This document shows positions 17,544-27,440 of a stretch of DNA of 64,000 nt, piece by piece. A program made the position numbers and the translations under genes. Every line of letters begins with the position of its first letter. Within the stretch, counting starts at the first letter, position 1. The notes beneath the pieces are model-generated. The model saw only the letters and a program-made list of their open reading frames with translations, was not told the DNA's origin and searched no databases. Origin of the DNA: Carboxylicivirga taeanensis (GTDB lineage Bacteria; Bacteroidota; Bacteroidia; Bacteroidales; Marinilabiliaceae); the NCBI RefSeq assembly GCF_051851475.1, contig NZ_JBPUSJ010000005.1:336195-400194 (forward strand), read 5' to 3'.

Positions 17544-18830
17544 TTACATGGGTTCGGTGCTATTCGGCCCCTTTGTCAGTTCAATAATGGTAATTTCAGG
17601 TGGCATACCAATGCGGGCAGGCATCCCCAGGTAGCCTAATCCGCGATTCACGTAAAGGTACTTTTCGCCTTCGTTGTATAACCCGGCCCATCGGCGAAAT
17701 TTGTATTTAGCCGGACTCCATTGGAAGTTTTTAAACTCAATGCCAAACTGCATGCCGTGGGTGTGCCCGGCCAATGTCAGGTCATAAGGGTAGTTTTGTT
17801 TCACTTCGGCATCCCAGTGGTCGGGGTCGTGCGAAAGCAATAGCTTAAACGGGATCTCCTCAGTGCCTCTCGCCGCTTTTTTCAAATCACCATACTGCGG
17901 AAAAGGCGGGTGTCCCCAGTTTTCAACGCCGGTTATAGCGATCTTATCACCATTGGTTTCCAGTATCTGTGATTCGTTATTGAGGAGGTTAAAGCCTAAG
18001 CGCATGTGTGCGCCCTTAATTTTATTCAGATTATCTTCTTTAGCCGCTGCTGAAGGCCAGTGCGAGTAATCGCCATAATCATGATTGCCCAGCACTGAGA
18101 ATTTGCCAATGCGGGCGTTCAGTTTTGTGAATACTTTCTCCCAGCCAATAGTTTCTTCATAAAAGTTATTGACCAAATCGCCGGTGAAGAAAATCAAATC
18201 GGGCTGCTCATCATTAATCAGCCTAACAGCCTCTTCCATTTGCTCATAATTAGCATTCAGGCTGCCCAGGTGTAAATCGGATATCTGCACTATCTTCAGA
18301 CCATCAAAAGCGCTGGGTAGGTTGGGGAAGGAGAGCTTGGTGTAGCGCTTGCTAAAGGCAAAGCGTCCTTTCATAACGCCAAAAAGCAGCGATATAAATG
18401 GGGCCGATGCCATTACAATCCCCACCTGACTCAGGAATTTTTTTCTGGAGATGGTTGGGTAGCGGCCATCGTTCATTTTCTTTAGCTTTCCCGTGTCCGT
18501 AAATTTGCCCTTGATGCTGATTATTTTTTTTGTGGCCTGATAGCTTACATAGTAAAAAAGCTTTGGCAGATAGATGGACAGATAGGCCACCAACAGCCAT
18601 TGAAAGGTGACGTAAAGCTGCGGATTATCAACCGTTTTAATGGTGGCAAAAATGCCGGAAAACGCCATGATAAACACTGTGGGAATGCTGTAAAACCAGA
18701 ATGTGCCCAATGGAAAGGCAAAGTGTCCAATGGGCTTTTCATCGTTGTTGTGTATCAAACGATGTAATAAGAAATCAATTAGAACAGTAAAAATAATAAA
18801 CCCCACAAACGCCTCCAAGCTATATCTCAT
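17544..18830 (-). CDS. Membrane-bound calcineurin-like metallophosphoesterase
   Basis: A 428-residue protein with four N-terminal hydrophobic segments (including AFVGFIIFTVLIDFLL, IPTVFIMAFSGIF, WLLVAYLSIYLPKLFYYV) and a C-terminal phosphoesterase domain of the YkuE/YaeI type. Metal-binding blocks are IVQISDLHLGS (DxH), FFTGDLVNN (GD), VLGNHDYGD (GNHD), LLLSHDPDHW and LTLAGHTHGMQFG (GHTHG). YaeI-like enzymes act on UDP-2,3-diacylglucosamine-related or other phosphodiesters, but this subgroup is not assigned. A second Arg-rich segment before the fourth helix (ISRKKFLSQVG) resembles the start of a Tat-like leader. It converges on the patatin gene with 22 bases between. Confidence 0.88.
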   Translation of the reverse strand: MRYSLEAFVGFIIFTVLIDFLLHRLIHNNDEKPIGHFAFPLGTFWFYSIPTVFIMAFSGIFATIKTVDNPQLYVTFQWLLVAYLSIYLPKLFYYVSYQATKKIISIKGKFTDTGKLKKMNDGRYPTISRKKFLSQVGIVMASAPFISLLFGVMKGRFAFSKRYTKLSFPNLPSAFDGLKIVQISDLHLGSLNANYEQMEEAVRLINDEQPDLIFFTGDLVNNFYEETIGWEKVFTKLNARIGKFSVLGNHDYGDYSHWPSAAAKEDNLNKIKGAHMRLGFNLLNNESQILETNGDKIAITGVENWGHPPFPQYGDLKKAARGTEEIPFKLLLSHDPDHWDAEVKQNYPYDLTLAGHTHGMQFGIEFKNFQWSPAKYKFRRWAGLYNEGEKYLYVNRGLGYLGMPARIGMPPEITIIELTKGPNSTEPM

Positions 18831-19013
18831 CTGTTATTCTTTGGTTTCTAAATACATGGAAAATTCCGATTCCGGTACTTTAATACGCAAGGATATAGGA
18901 AAGGTTTGAATAAACCATCTTTCAGTAACAAGATTTAAGGTTTTTTATAGACTTATAGTGTTGATTAACAGGTCCTAATCCTTGTATTTCTTCCGTTTTG
19001 CAGCTTGGTGCAT

Positions 19014-22001
19014 TTATTTGCCAATTACCAAGCCTGAGACGCCCATGGATAATAACAACTCATGATAATTTTTTTCCGAATCGGGCAGGTAAGCATAGCG
19101 ATAGCCCACCGTGATCGGAAATACGAAGCGGAAGGGGTGTAATTCTCCCCTTAACTCAAGCCCCAATGAGCTTACCTCGGCACTTTGTTTAATCCATTCG
19201 CCTGTTTCTGCAACCTGCAGCTTTTGCTGTGCCTTAGAGTAGTCATAGAAAAGGTTGGCGGTAATCCGTTTAAGATACATAAGGCCTGGTATATTCAGGT
19301 CGGGGTTGATGAGGGGCATCATATAATCGCCCTTAAATGAATAGAGCTGATCATTGTAGAAGCGTTCAATACCTCTTGGAAATTTTATGTAGTCACTATA
19401 CATCCTGAACCGGTTGTATTCCGACATCTGGCCATTAGCCTCACCTTTCTCTTTGCTTTGCCAGTCGTTATCAACGCGAATGGCATGGTGGCGACCAAAT
19501 CCGGGTAAATACAAGCGGGTGTGAATCCCCAAAAGGCTTCCATAGTTCCAGCCTGCAAAGGGCGTGTGCTGGTAGTTGAGTTCAACAACTTGTCCCCAGC
19601 GGCTGGCCACATCGCGTTGTGTGGTCCTTAACAGGTTGTAGGCAAACAGGCTGTAATCCACCGATTTGATATCAATGCCTTCGTATTGACGCGTTTCGTA
19701 ATTGGCGACTACATATTTCCCATCTTCCAGGATTGGTTGCCCGTTATCATCCAAGGCCAGGTAGTAGCGGGTATAATCAATGTCGGACGAGAGCTGATAG
19801 GACAGCCCGATTGACGGTTCGAGGCGACGCAGGTATTTCCCCCTTGTGAAATTGAGGGGCAATTTCATTTCAAAATCAATCAGGGCATGGTTGGGTTTGG
19901 CATCGTAGCTGTCAATGATAAAATCCGTTTCATTCAAGTACATGCCCTCAACGGTTTCATTGCCTAATTTGATGTCGAGATCAAAAACCGGCCACCAGGC
20001 CTGGTAGGAGAGATTAAAGCTGAATTTCTCCCTTGAGAACTGCTTGTCGGCATTGTAGCCAAAGGAAGTGAAAGTGGTGCCCAGCAGGTTTTGCGACAGG
20101 ATACTGGCACCTGTCGATACTTCTGCATCGTTCACATTCATGTACATTGGGGCCCAGCTGTGGAAATTGAAAAGGTTCCACTTGGAGTATTTCTTCGATA
20201 GATACTGGCTGGTATTTAATGAGTCGAGTAGAGGCAAGCCTTTTTCATCTTCCTGCAGGCGGTTAATTAGTGGCTCAACAGGCAGTTGTTCTGCTATTTT
20301 CCGGTGAGGATGAAGTTGCTTCAATTCGGTGCTGACAATCAGATAGCCATCGGAGGTATAGTCTTGATAGTAAAGCTCATTATTTGGCCCAAAGTTGGCA
20401 AAAGCCGCTCCAAATTCCGATTGGGTCAGGCGCTCAGGACGGCCTCCCTTCCAATTGATCCGATAAATGTTTTCGATGCCATTGTAAGAACCCGTAAAAT
20501 AGATGTAATCATCCTTGAACTTCGGGAAACGTATTTCGGTGAATGAGGCTGGCATCACATCTGACCACTTGCTGTGCTCAAGTGAAAAAGTAGCCAGGCG
20601 CTTTCCCTGTGGCGTTATCAGAACGGTTACCAGTTGGTTGCCGTCTTCATTCCACGCTGGTGTTAGCGGATAGGCATTATCAGGAGGTGTAATTTTCTTT
20701 ATTAAGGCGCCTGTTTGTGTATTGAGCAAGTGAAGGCTGTGCGTATTGTTAAGACTGGTATGAACGGCAGCGATTGTTTGGGCATCTGGCGACAGGGCAG
20801 GGCCTTTGTAGCGCGAACGGGTAATGATTTTACGCTGTTTAAGCGTGGTCAGGTCAAGCGCTCTCAGAACTGTAAAATTTTGGTTGTCCCAGCGAGGATG
20901 CTGCTCCAGTTCGGTCCATACGAGTTGGCGATTCGCATAGGTAAAAGGCTCCCTTTCCCTTGAGCCGGTTACCAGCAGTTTTTCTTCTTTGCCGGTTTGA
21001 ATGTTGATTTTCACAAAATGATTTAGTTCGCCAGGGCCTTCAACTTCAGCAAGCAGGTAAGTATTGTCCAATGGTGTTGGGTAGCGATAGTTTTTGTAAC
21101 GCTTATCTCTTTGGGTGATTTGTTGAAATGGCGTATAGCGGGTCGTGTCTGCTTGCCTTTGCCAACGTTTTTTCCAATCTTCAAATACCTCATTATAAAG
21201 AGGCACCTTGTTTTTACCAGTAACCGACTTGATGCCTCTGTTGAAGGGAGTAATGGACCAGCTGTTGCGACCGGCTTCATCAAGGGCTTTTTCCCACACT
21301 TCTGAACCGTATTTATAGCGTGCTCCGGCAGTTAGCAGGTAACCCATGTGGTAGTGGTTAGGCACATAGTCTTTATAGGAACCAAAATAGGCTTTATCGT
21401 AGTGGTAAGCTTTTTTTTCGAGAAGCTGAGCACGTATTTCCTGCTCAAAGGCGGGGCGGCGGCCTCGTCCTGATTGTGACAGTGTCGTTTCTGTTAAGGT
21501 AGCATCACCCTCCAGAAACCAGAGAGGCGCGTACAGGCCCAGCACTGCTCCAATAGCTTGTTGGCCAAAGGGAATGGTCAGGGCTTTGGTGAAGCCCGTA
21601 TTTAGTTTATCAATCTGCACCACATGCCTGAACTCATGTATGGCCAGTTGGGTCAGCCAGTCCTGTGCAATCATATCCTGATGAGGCGTGGAGTAGATTT
21701 CCATGCGCTTGGGTGCCCACGAAACAAAGCCATTGGAGTAGGCCGAACGTGAATGGATGAGCACTTTTATGGGCTTGGGAGTATGCTTGAGTGAATAGCC
21801 GCCATAGGTGTAGAGCGAATCCAGAATGCCAATGAATCGTTTCGCTTCCTTTTCAAACTCCTGAGGGTAAACAACCTTAAAGGTTTCTGAATTTATTTGT
21901 CGCCACTTAACATTCGCCGGATCGGCGCCTGAACTGTAATATTGTGCAGGGAGCTGAATACCAGTAAACAGCAGCATAATAAGGATGGCAATTTTTTGCA
22001 T
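19014..22001 (-). CDS. Large surface protein: gluzincin-type peptidase domain, beta-propeller and C-terminal barrel
   Basis: A 995-residue exported protein (signal peptide MQKIAILIMLLFTGIQLPAQ). Residues about 30-280 resemble the peptidase MA-like fold, with HEFRH (HExxH, 122-126) and, 38 residues later, WFLEGDA carrying the likely third zinc ligand E164. Residues about 290-600 form a TolB/WD40-like propeller (LSPDAQTIAAVHT, WNEDGNQLVTV, YFTGSYNGIENIYRI). The rest is rich in amphipathic strands (GLSYQLSSDIDYTRYYLA, ANLFYDYSKAQ, FPITVGYRYAYLP) and looks like an outer-membrane barrel. I infer a surface-anchored metallopeptidase or processing factor. It is monocistronic. Confidence 0.7.
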   Translation of the reverse strand: MQKIAILIMLLFTGIQLPAQYYSSGADPANVKWRQINSETFKVVYPQEFEKEAKRFIGILDSLYTYGGYSLKHTPKPIKVLIHSRSAYSNGFVSWAPKRMEIYSTPHQDMIAQDWLTQLAIHEFRHVVQIDKLNTGFTKALTIPFGQQAIGAVLGLYAPLWFLEGDATLTETTLSQSGRGRRPAFEQEIRAQLLEKKAYHYDKAYFGSYKDYVPNHYHMGYLLTAGARYKYGSEVWEKALDEAGRNSWSITPFNRGIKSVTGKNKVPLYNEVFEDWKKRWQRQADTTRYTPFQQITQRDKRYKNYRYPTPLDNTYLLAEVEGPGELNHFVKINIQTGKEEKLLVTGSREREPFTYANRQLVWTELEQHPRWDNQNFTVLRALDLTTLKQRKIITRSRYKGPALSPDAQTIAAVHTSLNNTHSLHLLNTQTGALIKKITPPDNAYPLTPAWNEDGNQLVTVLITPQGKRLATFSLEHSKWSDVMPASFTEIRFPKFKDDYIYFTGSYNGIENIYRINWKGGRPERLTQSEFGAAFANFGPNNELYYQDYTSDGYLIVSTELKQLHPHRKIAEQLPVEPLINRLQEDEKGLPLLDSLNTSQYLSKKYSKWNLFNFHSWAPMYMNVNDAEVSTGASILSQNLLGTTFTSFGYNADKQFSREKFSFNLSYQAWWPVFDLDIKLGNETVEGMYLNETDFIIDSYDAKPNHALIDFEMKLPLNFTRGKYLRRLEPSIGLSYQLSSDIDYTRYYLALDDNGQPILEDGKYVVANYETRQYEGIDIKSVDYSLFAYNLLRTTQRDVASRWGQVVELNYQHTPFAGWNYGSLLGIHTRLYLPGFGRHHAIRVDNDWQSKEKGEANGQMSEYNRFRMYSDYIKFPRGIERFYNDQLYSFKGDYMMPLINPDLNIPGLMYLKRITANLFYDYSKAQQKLQVAETGEWIKQSAEVSSLGLELRGELHPFRFVFPITVGYRYAYLPDSEKNYHELLLSMGVSGLVIGK

Positions 22002-22165
22002 GATGGATTCTTTGCCTATAAAAGTAAGAAGAAATTCAGAACCAGTGAGTAAAATTTAATTAAAGAGATTTTTATCTATTTAGAATGAAGATAAATTGCT
22101 TTAATAATTTCCACCTGTCTTTACATCATAATATGGATGTTGTAATTTGCTTATACCTAATTAAA

Positions 22166-22172
22166 AAGGAGG
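22166..22172 (+). promoter_or_regulatory. Strong Shine-Dalgarno sequence
   Basis: AAGGAGG lies six bases upstream of the ATG at 22179. Strong Shine-Dalgarno sites are rare in Bacteroidota, so this one supports the start and suggests high or special expression. Confidence 0.7.
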
Positions 22173-22178
22173 TTTACC

Positions 22179-22505
22179 ATGTCACAAGTCAACTTTACAT
22201 TCACCATTTTGCTGGACGAAAATGAATTCATCCGTATCGATGAACATTTGTACACGACCCGCAGCTCTTTACTGCGCGAAGAGCCCAAAATTCATGTGAT
22301 CGACAAGTGCTGTCTGAAAATACTTAAGGAGTTTGAGGGGAAATTGAAGCAGCCAATGGTGGAGGAGTGGCTGTTACTTTCAAAAGCATTAGACCAATCG
22401 TGCAGTTTTGAGCGCAAATGGGATGATCGAAAAATATTACAAGAACTAATCGCTGGAGCCAGTCATCCGGTTTCGTGGTATGCAAAGCATTGCATATTAA
22501 ATTAA
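22179..22505 (+). CDS. Small conserved-looking protein, unknown function
   Basis: A 108-residue soluble protein without signal peptide, membrane segment or recognised domain. Its N-terminus is beta-rich (VNFTFTILLDENEFIRIDEHLY) and the C-terminal half is helical (CCLKILKEFEGKL, EEWLLLSKALDQ), with Cys pairs at CC and an HCILN end. The AAGGAGG site before the ATG supports translation. It precedes the NdpA-like gene by 152 bases on the same strand. I do not recognise it. Confidence 0.55.
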   Translation: MSQVNFTFTILLDENEFIRIDEHLYTTRSSLLREEPKIHVIDKCCLKILKEFEGKLKQPMVEEWLLLSKALDQSCSFERKWDDRKILQELIAGASHPVSWYAKHCILN

Positions 22506-22657
22506 GTTTGACTTTTCATACGTGTTTACAGCTGTGGTATTTGATTATCCCAGCTGTTTTTTGTTGCGGTATATGCCTCGATATAAAATATAACTGCGCA
22601 AAAAATACTATTTTCGTGAGCTGGAATAATCAAGCGAAATTATTAAATCTTTATAAA

Positions 22658-23707
22658 ATGATTGACTTTACACAAACTACCATACAAAATATTGTTATTC
22701 ATCATATTGGATGTAGAGCCGAGGCGGAGCAGTTGCGTTTTTCCAAGGGCGAGCTGCAGTTGAATGACGATGAAATGGTGGTAGATGTGTTAAAGCAGTA
22801 CTTCTTTAAGCCATTTAAAACCGAGGCCTATTTTAATTTTCATCACGAGGAGGGCCTGGAGCAAAACCTGATGTTTGGTTTGGTGGATACTATTTTTAAT
22901 AGTCCCGCGTCATTTTACGATAATTCAATTGCCATTGCCAACCATTTGTACGAGCAATCCAACCATCCGAAAATTAAGGGCGGTGAGTTCTACATGGTGC
23001 TGTTCAATAATTGTGTGGTAGATGGTGAAATAGTGGACGCATTGGGTATTTTTAAGTCAGAGAATAAAGATACTTTTTTAAAGGTGATGTTGCGCGATAA
23101 TAACTTTGAGTTGGGCGCACAGGAAGGAATCAATATTAAACGACTCGATAAGGGCTGCTTGATATTTAATACCGAAAAGAATTTGGGGTATAAAATATGT
23201 TCGGTCGATAACATTAATAAAGGGAATGAAGCCCATTTCTGGAAAGATGATTTTCTGGGCTTAAAGCCGCGTGAAGACAACTATTACTTTACTAATAATT
23301 ACCTGCAGATGTGCAAGGGCTTTGTTGATGAGGTGTTTAATGAAGAAAATGAGGTGGAGCGCCCTGATCAGGTGGATCTGTTAAACCGGTCGATGGAGTA
23401 TTTTGGGAAGCATGCCGCCTTTGATGAGCGGGAGTTTGAAAAGGAGGTGATTCGTCAGCCGGAGGTCGTGGATGCTTTTCAGGACTATAAAACATTTTTT
23501 GAGTCGGAAAAGAACATGCCTTTGCAGGATAGCTTTGATATTTCCAAAGATGCTGTTAAATCCGAAAAGAAGCACTTTAAATCGGTACTGAAGCTGGATA
23601 AGAACTTCCATGTTTATGTCCACGGAAAACGTCAGTATCTGGAAAAAGGTTTTGACAGCCAGCGGGGCCTTAAGTTTTACAAGCTGTATTTCGAATACGA
23701 AGAGTAA
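22658..23707 (+). CDS. Nucleoid-associated protein NdpA/YejK-like
   Basis: A 349-residue protein matching the 37-kDa nucleoid-associated protein family by length and by landmarks: VIHHIGCRAEAEQL near the N-terminus, the segment GLVDTIFNSPASFYDNS, GGEFYMVLFNNCVVDGEIVDALGIFKSE, NKGNEAHFWKDDFLGL and the C-terminal KLDKNFHVYVHGKRQYLEKGFD. YejK associates with the nucleoid in Escherichia coli, but its biochemical role is unclear. The start at 22658 was selected because the upstream extension is unlike the family. A TATTTTCG motif lies 42 bases before the ATG. Confidence 0.82.
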   Translation: MIDFTQTTIQNIVIHHIGCRAEAEQLRFSKGELQLNDDEMVVDVLKQYFFKPFKTEAYFNFHHEEGLEQNLMFGLVDTIFNSPASFYDNSIAIANHLYEQSNHPKIKGGEFYMVLFNNCVVDGEIVDALGIFKSENKDTFLKVMLRDNNFELGAQEGINIKRLDKGCLIFNTEKNLGYKICSVDNINKGNEAHFWKDDFLGLKPREDNYYFTNNYLQMCKGFVDEVFNEENEVERPDQVDLLNRSMEYFGKHAAFDEREFEKEVIRQPEVVDAFQDYKTFFESEKNMPLQDSFDISKDAVKSEKKHFKSVLKLDKNFHVYVHGKRQYLEKGFDSQRGLKFYKLYFEYEE

Positions 23708-23761
23708 CAAGCCATTGGCCGCAGGTACTTTGCCAACAGCTTGTTATCTTAAGCTCAACTT

Positions 23762-24514
23762 TTAATAGCCGTAAAAATCATCAAGCGAAGCTGATGCCAG
23801 ATCCACCAGAAATTGGCTGATTACCTGGCACAGGTCATTAAAATAGCGTTCCCCTTTTTCGGCAGTCGCCTTCGATGGATTTCCCACACCGGTATCATTA
23901 CTAATTTTTGTCCATTCTCTTTCGGCCCACGCCCAGCTTTGATTAAGGGCATGCACTTTAAACTGTTTGTTTTGACCATTGCCGGCTTCGTTCAATGGGC
24001 GAACCAGCTCGGGGTAGAGATAGAGCATCAGGCTGGTTTCTGTTTCGTCAGCATGGTCGCCGGGTTGGCTGAAGTACTTTTCGGCGTCTAAAGCCTGAAA
24101 CCAGTTGCAGGTCATCAGCTTTTTATTTGGAAACAGAAGGCCCAGTTCCCGTATCATGGTTTTAAAATCGTTCCCGCCGTGTCCGTTAAAAATCAGCAGT
24201 TTATCACACTGCTTAAAAACCGATGTAGCTATATCCCTGAGAATGGTTTTTTGGGTTTCGGGCAGCATGTTTATCACATACGGAATATCGGTTTGCCCCG
24301 TATTGACACCGTAAGGTATCTCCGGTAAAACCAATACTCGTGCCCCCTTATCAGTGGCAATTTGTGCCGCTTGCTTAATAATTACACCGTTCTGATAGTT
24401 ATCGGTTCCATAGGGCAGGTGAAGATTATGTGCCTCGATAGCTCCCCAAGGCAGAATAACCAGGTCAAAGTGCTGTTTTTTGATATCCTGGAGGTTAAGT
24501 TGTGCGAGTTCCAT
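23762..24514 (-). CDS. Creatininase-family amidohydrolase
   Basis: A 250-residue metal-dependent amidase of the creatininase family. The ligands are in place: LPWGAIEAHNLHLPYGTDNY (E, H and D), FNGHGGND, and GDHADETETSLML (D and E). The fold is known to hydrolyse cyclic amides and formamides, such as creatinine or intermediates of F420/riboflavin and mycofactocin pathways. The start at 24514 matches the usual beginning (MELAQLNLQDIKK); an upstream ATG at 24535 is also possible. It follows the S9 peptidase gene by about 60 bases on the same strand, so it may share its transcript. The substrate is unknown. Confidence 0.88.
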   Translation of the reverse strand: MELAQLNLQDIKKQHFDLVILPWGAIEAHNLHLPYGTDNYQNGVIIKQAAQIATDKGARVLVLPEIPYGVNTGQTDIPYVINMLPETQKTILRDIATSVFKQCDKLLIFNGHGGNDFKTMIRELGLLFPNKKLMTCNWFQALDAEKYFSQPGDHADETETSLMLYLYPELVRPLNEAGNGQNKQFKVHALNQSWAWAEREWTKISNDTGVGNPSKATAEKGERYFNDLCQVISQFLVDLASASLDDFYGY

Positions 24515-24573
24515 GTTATGGGCTTTAAAGCTCAAGAGCTACCCCGCAGGGAGCAGCTCTTTTACCTCGTTTA

Positions 24574-26988
24574 TTATTTGTTTTTCACATACTTTTCGAG
24601 CCATTGGTCTTGTTCCCAAAGTGTATGAAGTACCGATTCCCGGGCGCGGTAACCATGGCTTTCAGAAGGTAATAATACCAAACGCACGGTGGCGCCTAAA
24701 CCTTTCAGCGCATTAAAATAGCGCTCGCTTTGCATGGTGTAGGTGCCTGAGTTATTATCTTCAACGCCATGAATCAATAGTAAAGGATGCTTCATTTTAC
24801 TGGCATTCATAAAGGGCGACATGGTATTATAAATATCAGGAGCCTCCCAGTAGTTACGTTCTTCGCTTTGGAAACCAAATGGTGTTAGAGTGCGGTTATA
24901 GGCCCCACTGCGGGCAATACCGGCTGCGAATAAATCAGAATGGGTCAGCAGGTTGGCTGTCATAAACGCGCCGTAGGAATGGCCACCCACCGCTACGCGC
25001 TCTCTGTCAATATAGCCCTGTTCATCCAGATAGTCGATGGCTGCTTTGGCATTGGCCACCAGCTGTGGAATAAAGGTGTCGTTTGGTTCTTTGTCGCCTT
25101 CTCCAACGATGGGAAAGGACGCATCATCGAGAACGGCATAGCCTTTCATCACCCAAAATACAGGCGAACCATACCAGGGGTAGATAAACTCGTTGGGAGA
25201 GGTGGTAACCTGGCCTGCACTTTGTTTATCCTTGTATTCGGTAGGGTAGGCCCACATAATTAATGGTAACCGCTCTTTGTTGTTCATGTTGTAGCCGGCA
25301 GGTAAATATAAGGTGCCCGATAGCGGTAAGCCATCTTCGCGCTTGTATTCCACCAGCTCTTTATGGACGCCTGCCAGACTTTTGAATGGGTTTTCAAATT
25401 GAGTAATCGGTCGTGGTGCTTTGCGCGTTTTAATGTTGCGTGAATAGTAGTTGGGGTATTCGGTTGGTGATTGAATGCGTGTAATGATTTCTCCTTTTCG
25501 GACATCAACGATTTTAGAAATGGTTTCCAGTCGATCTTTATTTTCAGCCTGGTATAAGCGCACAGACTCTTTTGAATTCAGGTTGAATTGATCGATAAAA
25601 GGCTTTTGCCCGTCCTTGGAAAAACCATCTCCTTCGAGGTAAGCCTTGTCTTTATCAATAACCAGTACTTCGCGGTTAAATTCGTTCCGTTCTGTAATGA
25701 AACTACCTGGATCGTTATAGCGGTCCTGGTAATTGCGATCGAACAGTATCTCAGGTTTTTGCGAAGCATCTGAAGGGTTGAAAAGGTAGCTTTTGGTGTT
25801 GCGTGTGTTCCACCAGTAATCGCTGGCAATGGCTACCTCGTTGTTGCCCCAGATGATGCCGCCAAACCGGTTAATTGTTTTTAGTATGGATTTGGGGGCT
25901 TCCGTAAATGGAGCCACCCATTCGTAAACTTCATCCCTGTATTCCGCTTCCACCTCCGGGTCGCCTTTGTCCAGTACTTCTGCCCAAAACAAGGTGGCTG
26001 GCTTGTCGGCGCGCCATGAAATACTGCGTCGGCCGGTTCGTTCGGCCATAAACCCTTTAGGAAGTTCTTCAATAAGTGGCACCTCTTCAATTGTTTGCAG
26101 TGTTTTGCCTTCCCTATCTTTTAATACGTAGTCAGTGGGGAAGCGCTGGTAAGGAACCAGGTAGGAGAATGGCTGTTTAACGATAGATACAACTGCATAA
26201 TCGCCATTGGGCGAAAAGTTGATGCTGCGGTAGATTGCTTTGGGCGCCCAGGTGCTTGCCTGTCCGTCGAGTGTAATCAGCTTTAATTCTGATTCGGCCA
26301 GTCTGATAAAATTTTCTTCATCCAGCTTATCTTTTAGCAGATCCTGGTAGGTGCGGTTTTGAGCTTTCTGGCCTTCATTCACCGATACAACAGGACCAGC
26401 TGGGACGGCATTGCCTTTATCAATCAGGTCACCTCGGTTTGCAGGCATCGTTTTTGCAATTAAAGCGTTGCTGTTTTTCATCCAGCTAAATGGGCTGCCC
26501 AGGTTGCCGTTAAGTATTGCCTCCGTAAGTTTGTGGGCGGTACTGGTTTGAATATCAACGTACCATAATTCGGTGCCGTTGCTAACAGTATTGGTAAAGG
26601 CCATTTTACTCTGATCGGGCGACCAGGAGAAATTAGCAAGTCGGGCTTTTTGAGGCATGCCTTTTACTTCTATCACGCCCTCTTTCTTTTTAAGAAGTTT
26701 TATGTTGTTTGAGAACCTTGTTCTGGACGATACGTTGGTTACCGGATTGGTGCGTATACCAGCCAGTTTGATCTCTTTCTCCGATAGTTCGTCAATGCTT
26801 TTGTACTGACTGCGGTAAAGCAGTACAATAACTGATCCATCATCATTAATGGCTGTGCGGGGGGGCAGCGGCACATCTGCCAGATCGAGTATTTCTTTGG
26901 AGGGTTCCTGATAGGTGAGATCAATTTGTGCTGTTGCTGTGAGGCTAAGCATGAACAGCATTGATAGAATTAAATTGAGGTGTTTCAT
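24574..26988 (-). CDS. S9 family prolyl-oligopeptidase-like serine peptidase, exported
   Basis: An 804-residue exported peptidase (signal peptide LNLILSMLFMLSLTATA). Residues about 40-520 form a beta-propeller that gates the active site, and the C-terminal third is an alpha/beta hydrolase. The triad is visible: Ser about 671 in GGHSYGAF, Asp about 744 in IHGVEDNN and His about 778 in SESHGYR. This is the glutamyl-endopeptidase or dipeptidyl-peptidase-like branch found widely in Bacteroidota. It cleaves short peptides in the periplasm for nutrition. The start at 26988 gives the cleanest leader. The creatininase-like gene lies just downstream. Confidence 0.9.
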   Translation of the reverse strand: MKHLNLILSMLFMLSLTATAQIDLTYQEPSKEILDLADVPLPPRTAINDDGSVIVLLYRSQYKSIDELSEKEIKLAGIRTNPVTNVSSRTRFSNNIKLLKKKEGVIEVKGMPQKARLANFSWSPDQSKMAFTNTVSNGTELWYVDIQTSTAHKLTEAILNGNLGSPFSWMKNSNALIAKTMPANRGDLIDKGNAVPAGPVVSVNEGQKAQNRTYQDLLKDKLDEENFIRLAESELKLITLDGQASTWAPKAIYRSINFSPNGDYAVVSIVKQPFSYLVPYQRFPTDYVLKDREGKTLQTIEEVPLIEELPKGFMAERTGRRSISWRADKPATLFWAEVLDKGDPEVEAEYRDEVYEWVAPFTEAPKSILKTINRFGGIIWGNNEVAIASDYWWNTRNTKSYLFNPSDASQKPEILFDRNYQDRYNDPGSFITERNEFNREVLVIDKDKAYLEGDGFSKDGQKPFIDQFNLNSKESVRLYQAENKDRLETISKIVDVRKGEIITRIQSPTEYPNYYSRNIKTRKAPRPITQFENPFKSLAGVHKELVEYKREDGLPLSGTLYLPAGYNMNNKERLPLIMWAYPTEYKDKQSAGQVTTSPNEFIYPWYGSPVFWVMKGYAVLDDASFPIVGEGDKEPNDTFIPQLVANAKAAIDYLDEQGYIDRERVAVGGHSYGAFMTANLLTHSDLFAAGIARSGAYNRTLTPFGFQSEERNYWEAPDIYNTMSPFMNASKMKHPLLLIHGVEDNNSGTYTMQSERYFNALKGLGATVRLVLLPSESHGYRARESVLHTLWEQDQWLEKYVKNK

Positions 26989-27122
26989 TTGCAAAGATTT
27001 TTTCAAATTAGTCCCTGTATTTAGGGTAGATTAAATTTAGCTGTAACTATAAAGCACAGAAGTTAATATTTATAATTAATCTGCACAACTTCGGGTATAA
27101 TAAATACATGTTGTAAAGGAAC

Positions 27123-27155
27123 TTTGAGCAGAACGGTTGAAAAAGTGTATTTTCG
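27123..27155 (+). promoter_or_regulatory. Candidate Bacteroidota promoter for the DUF3820 gene
   Basis: TTTG (27123-27126) is followed after 21 bases by TATTTTCG (27148-27155), one mismatch from TAnnTTTG. The ATG lies 18 bases further on. The spacing is canonical, so this is a credible promoter. Confidence 0.45.
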
Positions 27156-27173
27156 CTGATATAATAGGAAAAC

Positions 27174-27380
27174 ATGGATCCAAAACTGCTGGTATTATTA
27201 ACAAAAATGAGGATGCCCTATGGCAAATACAAGGGGCGGGTATTGTGCGATTTGCCGGAACCCTACCTGGTATGGTATCATAATAAAGGCTTCCCTGAGG
27301 GAAAGTTGGGCATGCTGCTACATACGCTTTATGAGATTAAGCTCAATGGACTGGAGTATTTATTAAAGCCCTTACGCTAA
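27174..27380 (+). CDS. DUF3820-family small protein
   Basis: A 68-residue protein with the DUF3820 landmarks MPYGKYKGRVLCDLPEPYLVWYHNKGFPEGKLG, in which the G-K-Y-K-G and L-P-x-x-Y-L-x-W pattern is typical. The family is related to a putative quorum-sensing-regulated or exonuclease-associated fold, but its function is unknown. It is cytosolic. The gene has its own promoter-like signal and a bidirectional terminator downstream, so it is probably monocistronic. Confidence 0.85.
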   Translation: MDPKLLVLLTKMRMPYGKYKGRVLCDLPEPYLVWYHNKGFPEGKLGMLLHTLYEIKLNGLEYLLKPLR

Positions 27381-27440
27381 TTGCTCTTTCACCTTCAGTA
27401 AAGGAGCAAACCACCTGTCGGCCTGGGCGACGGTCATCCT

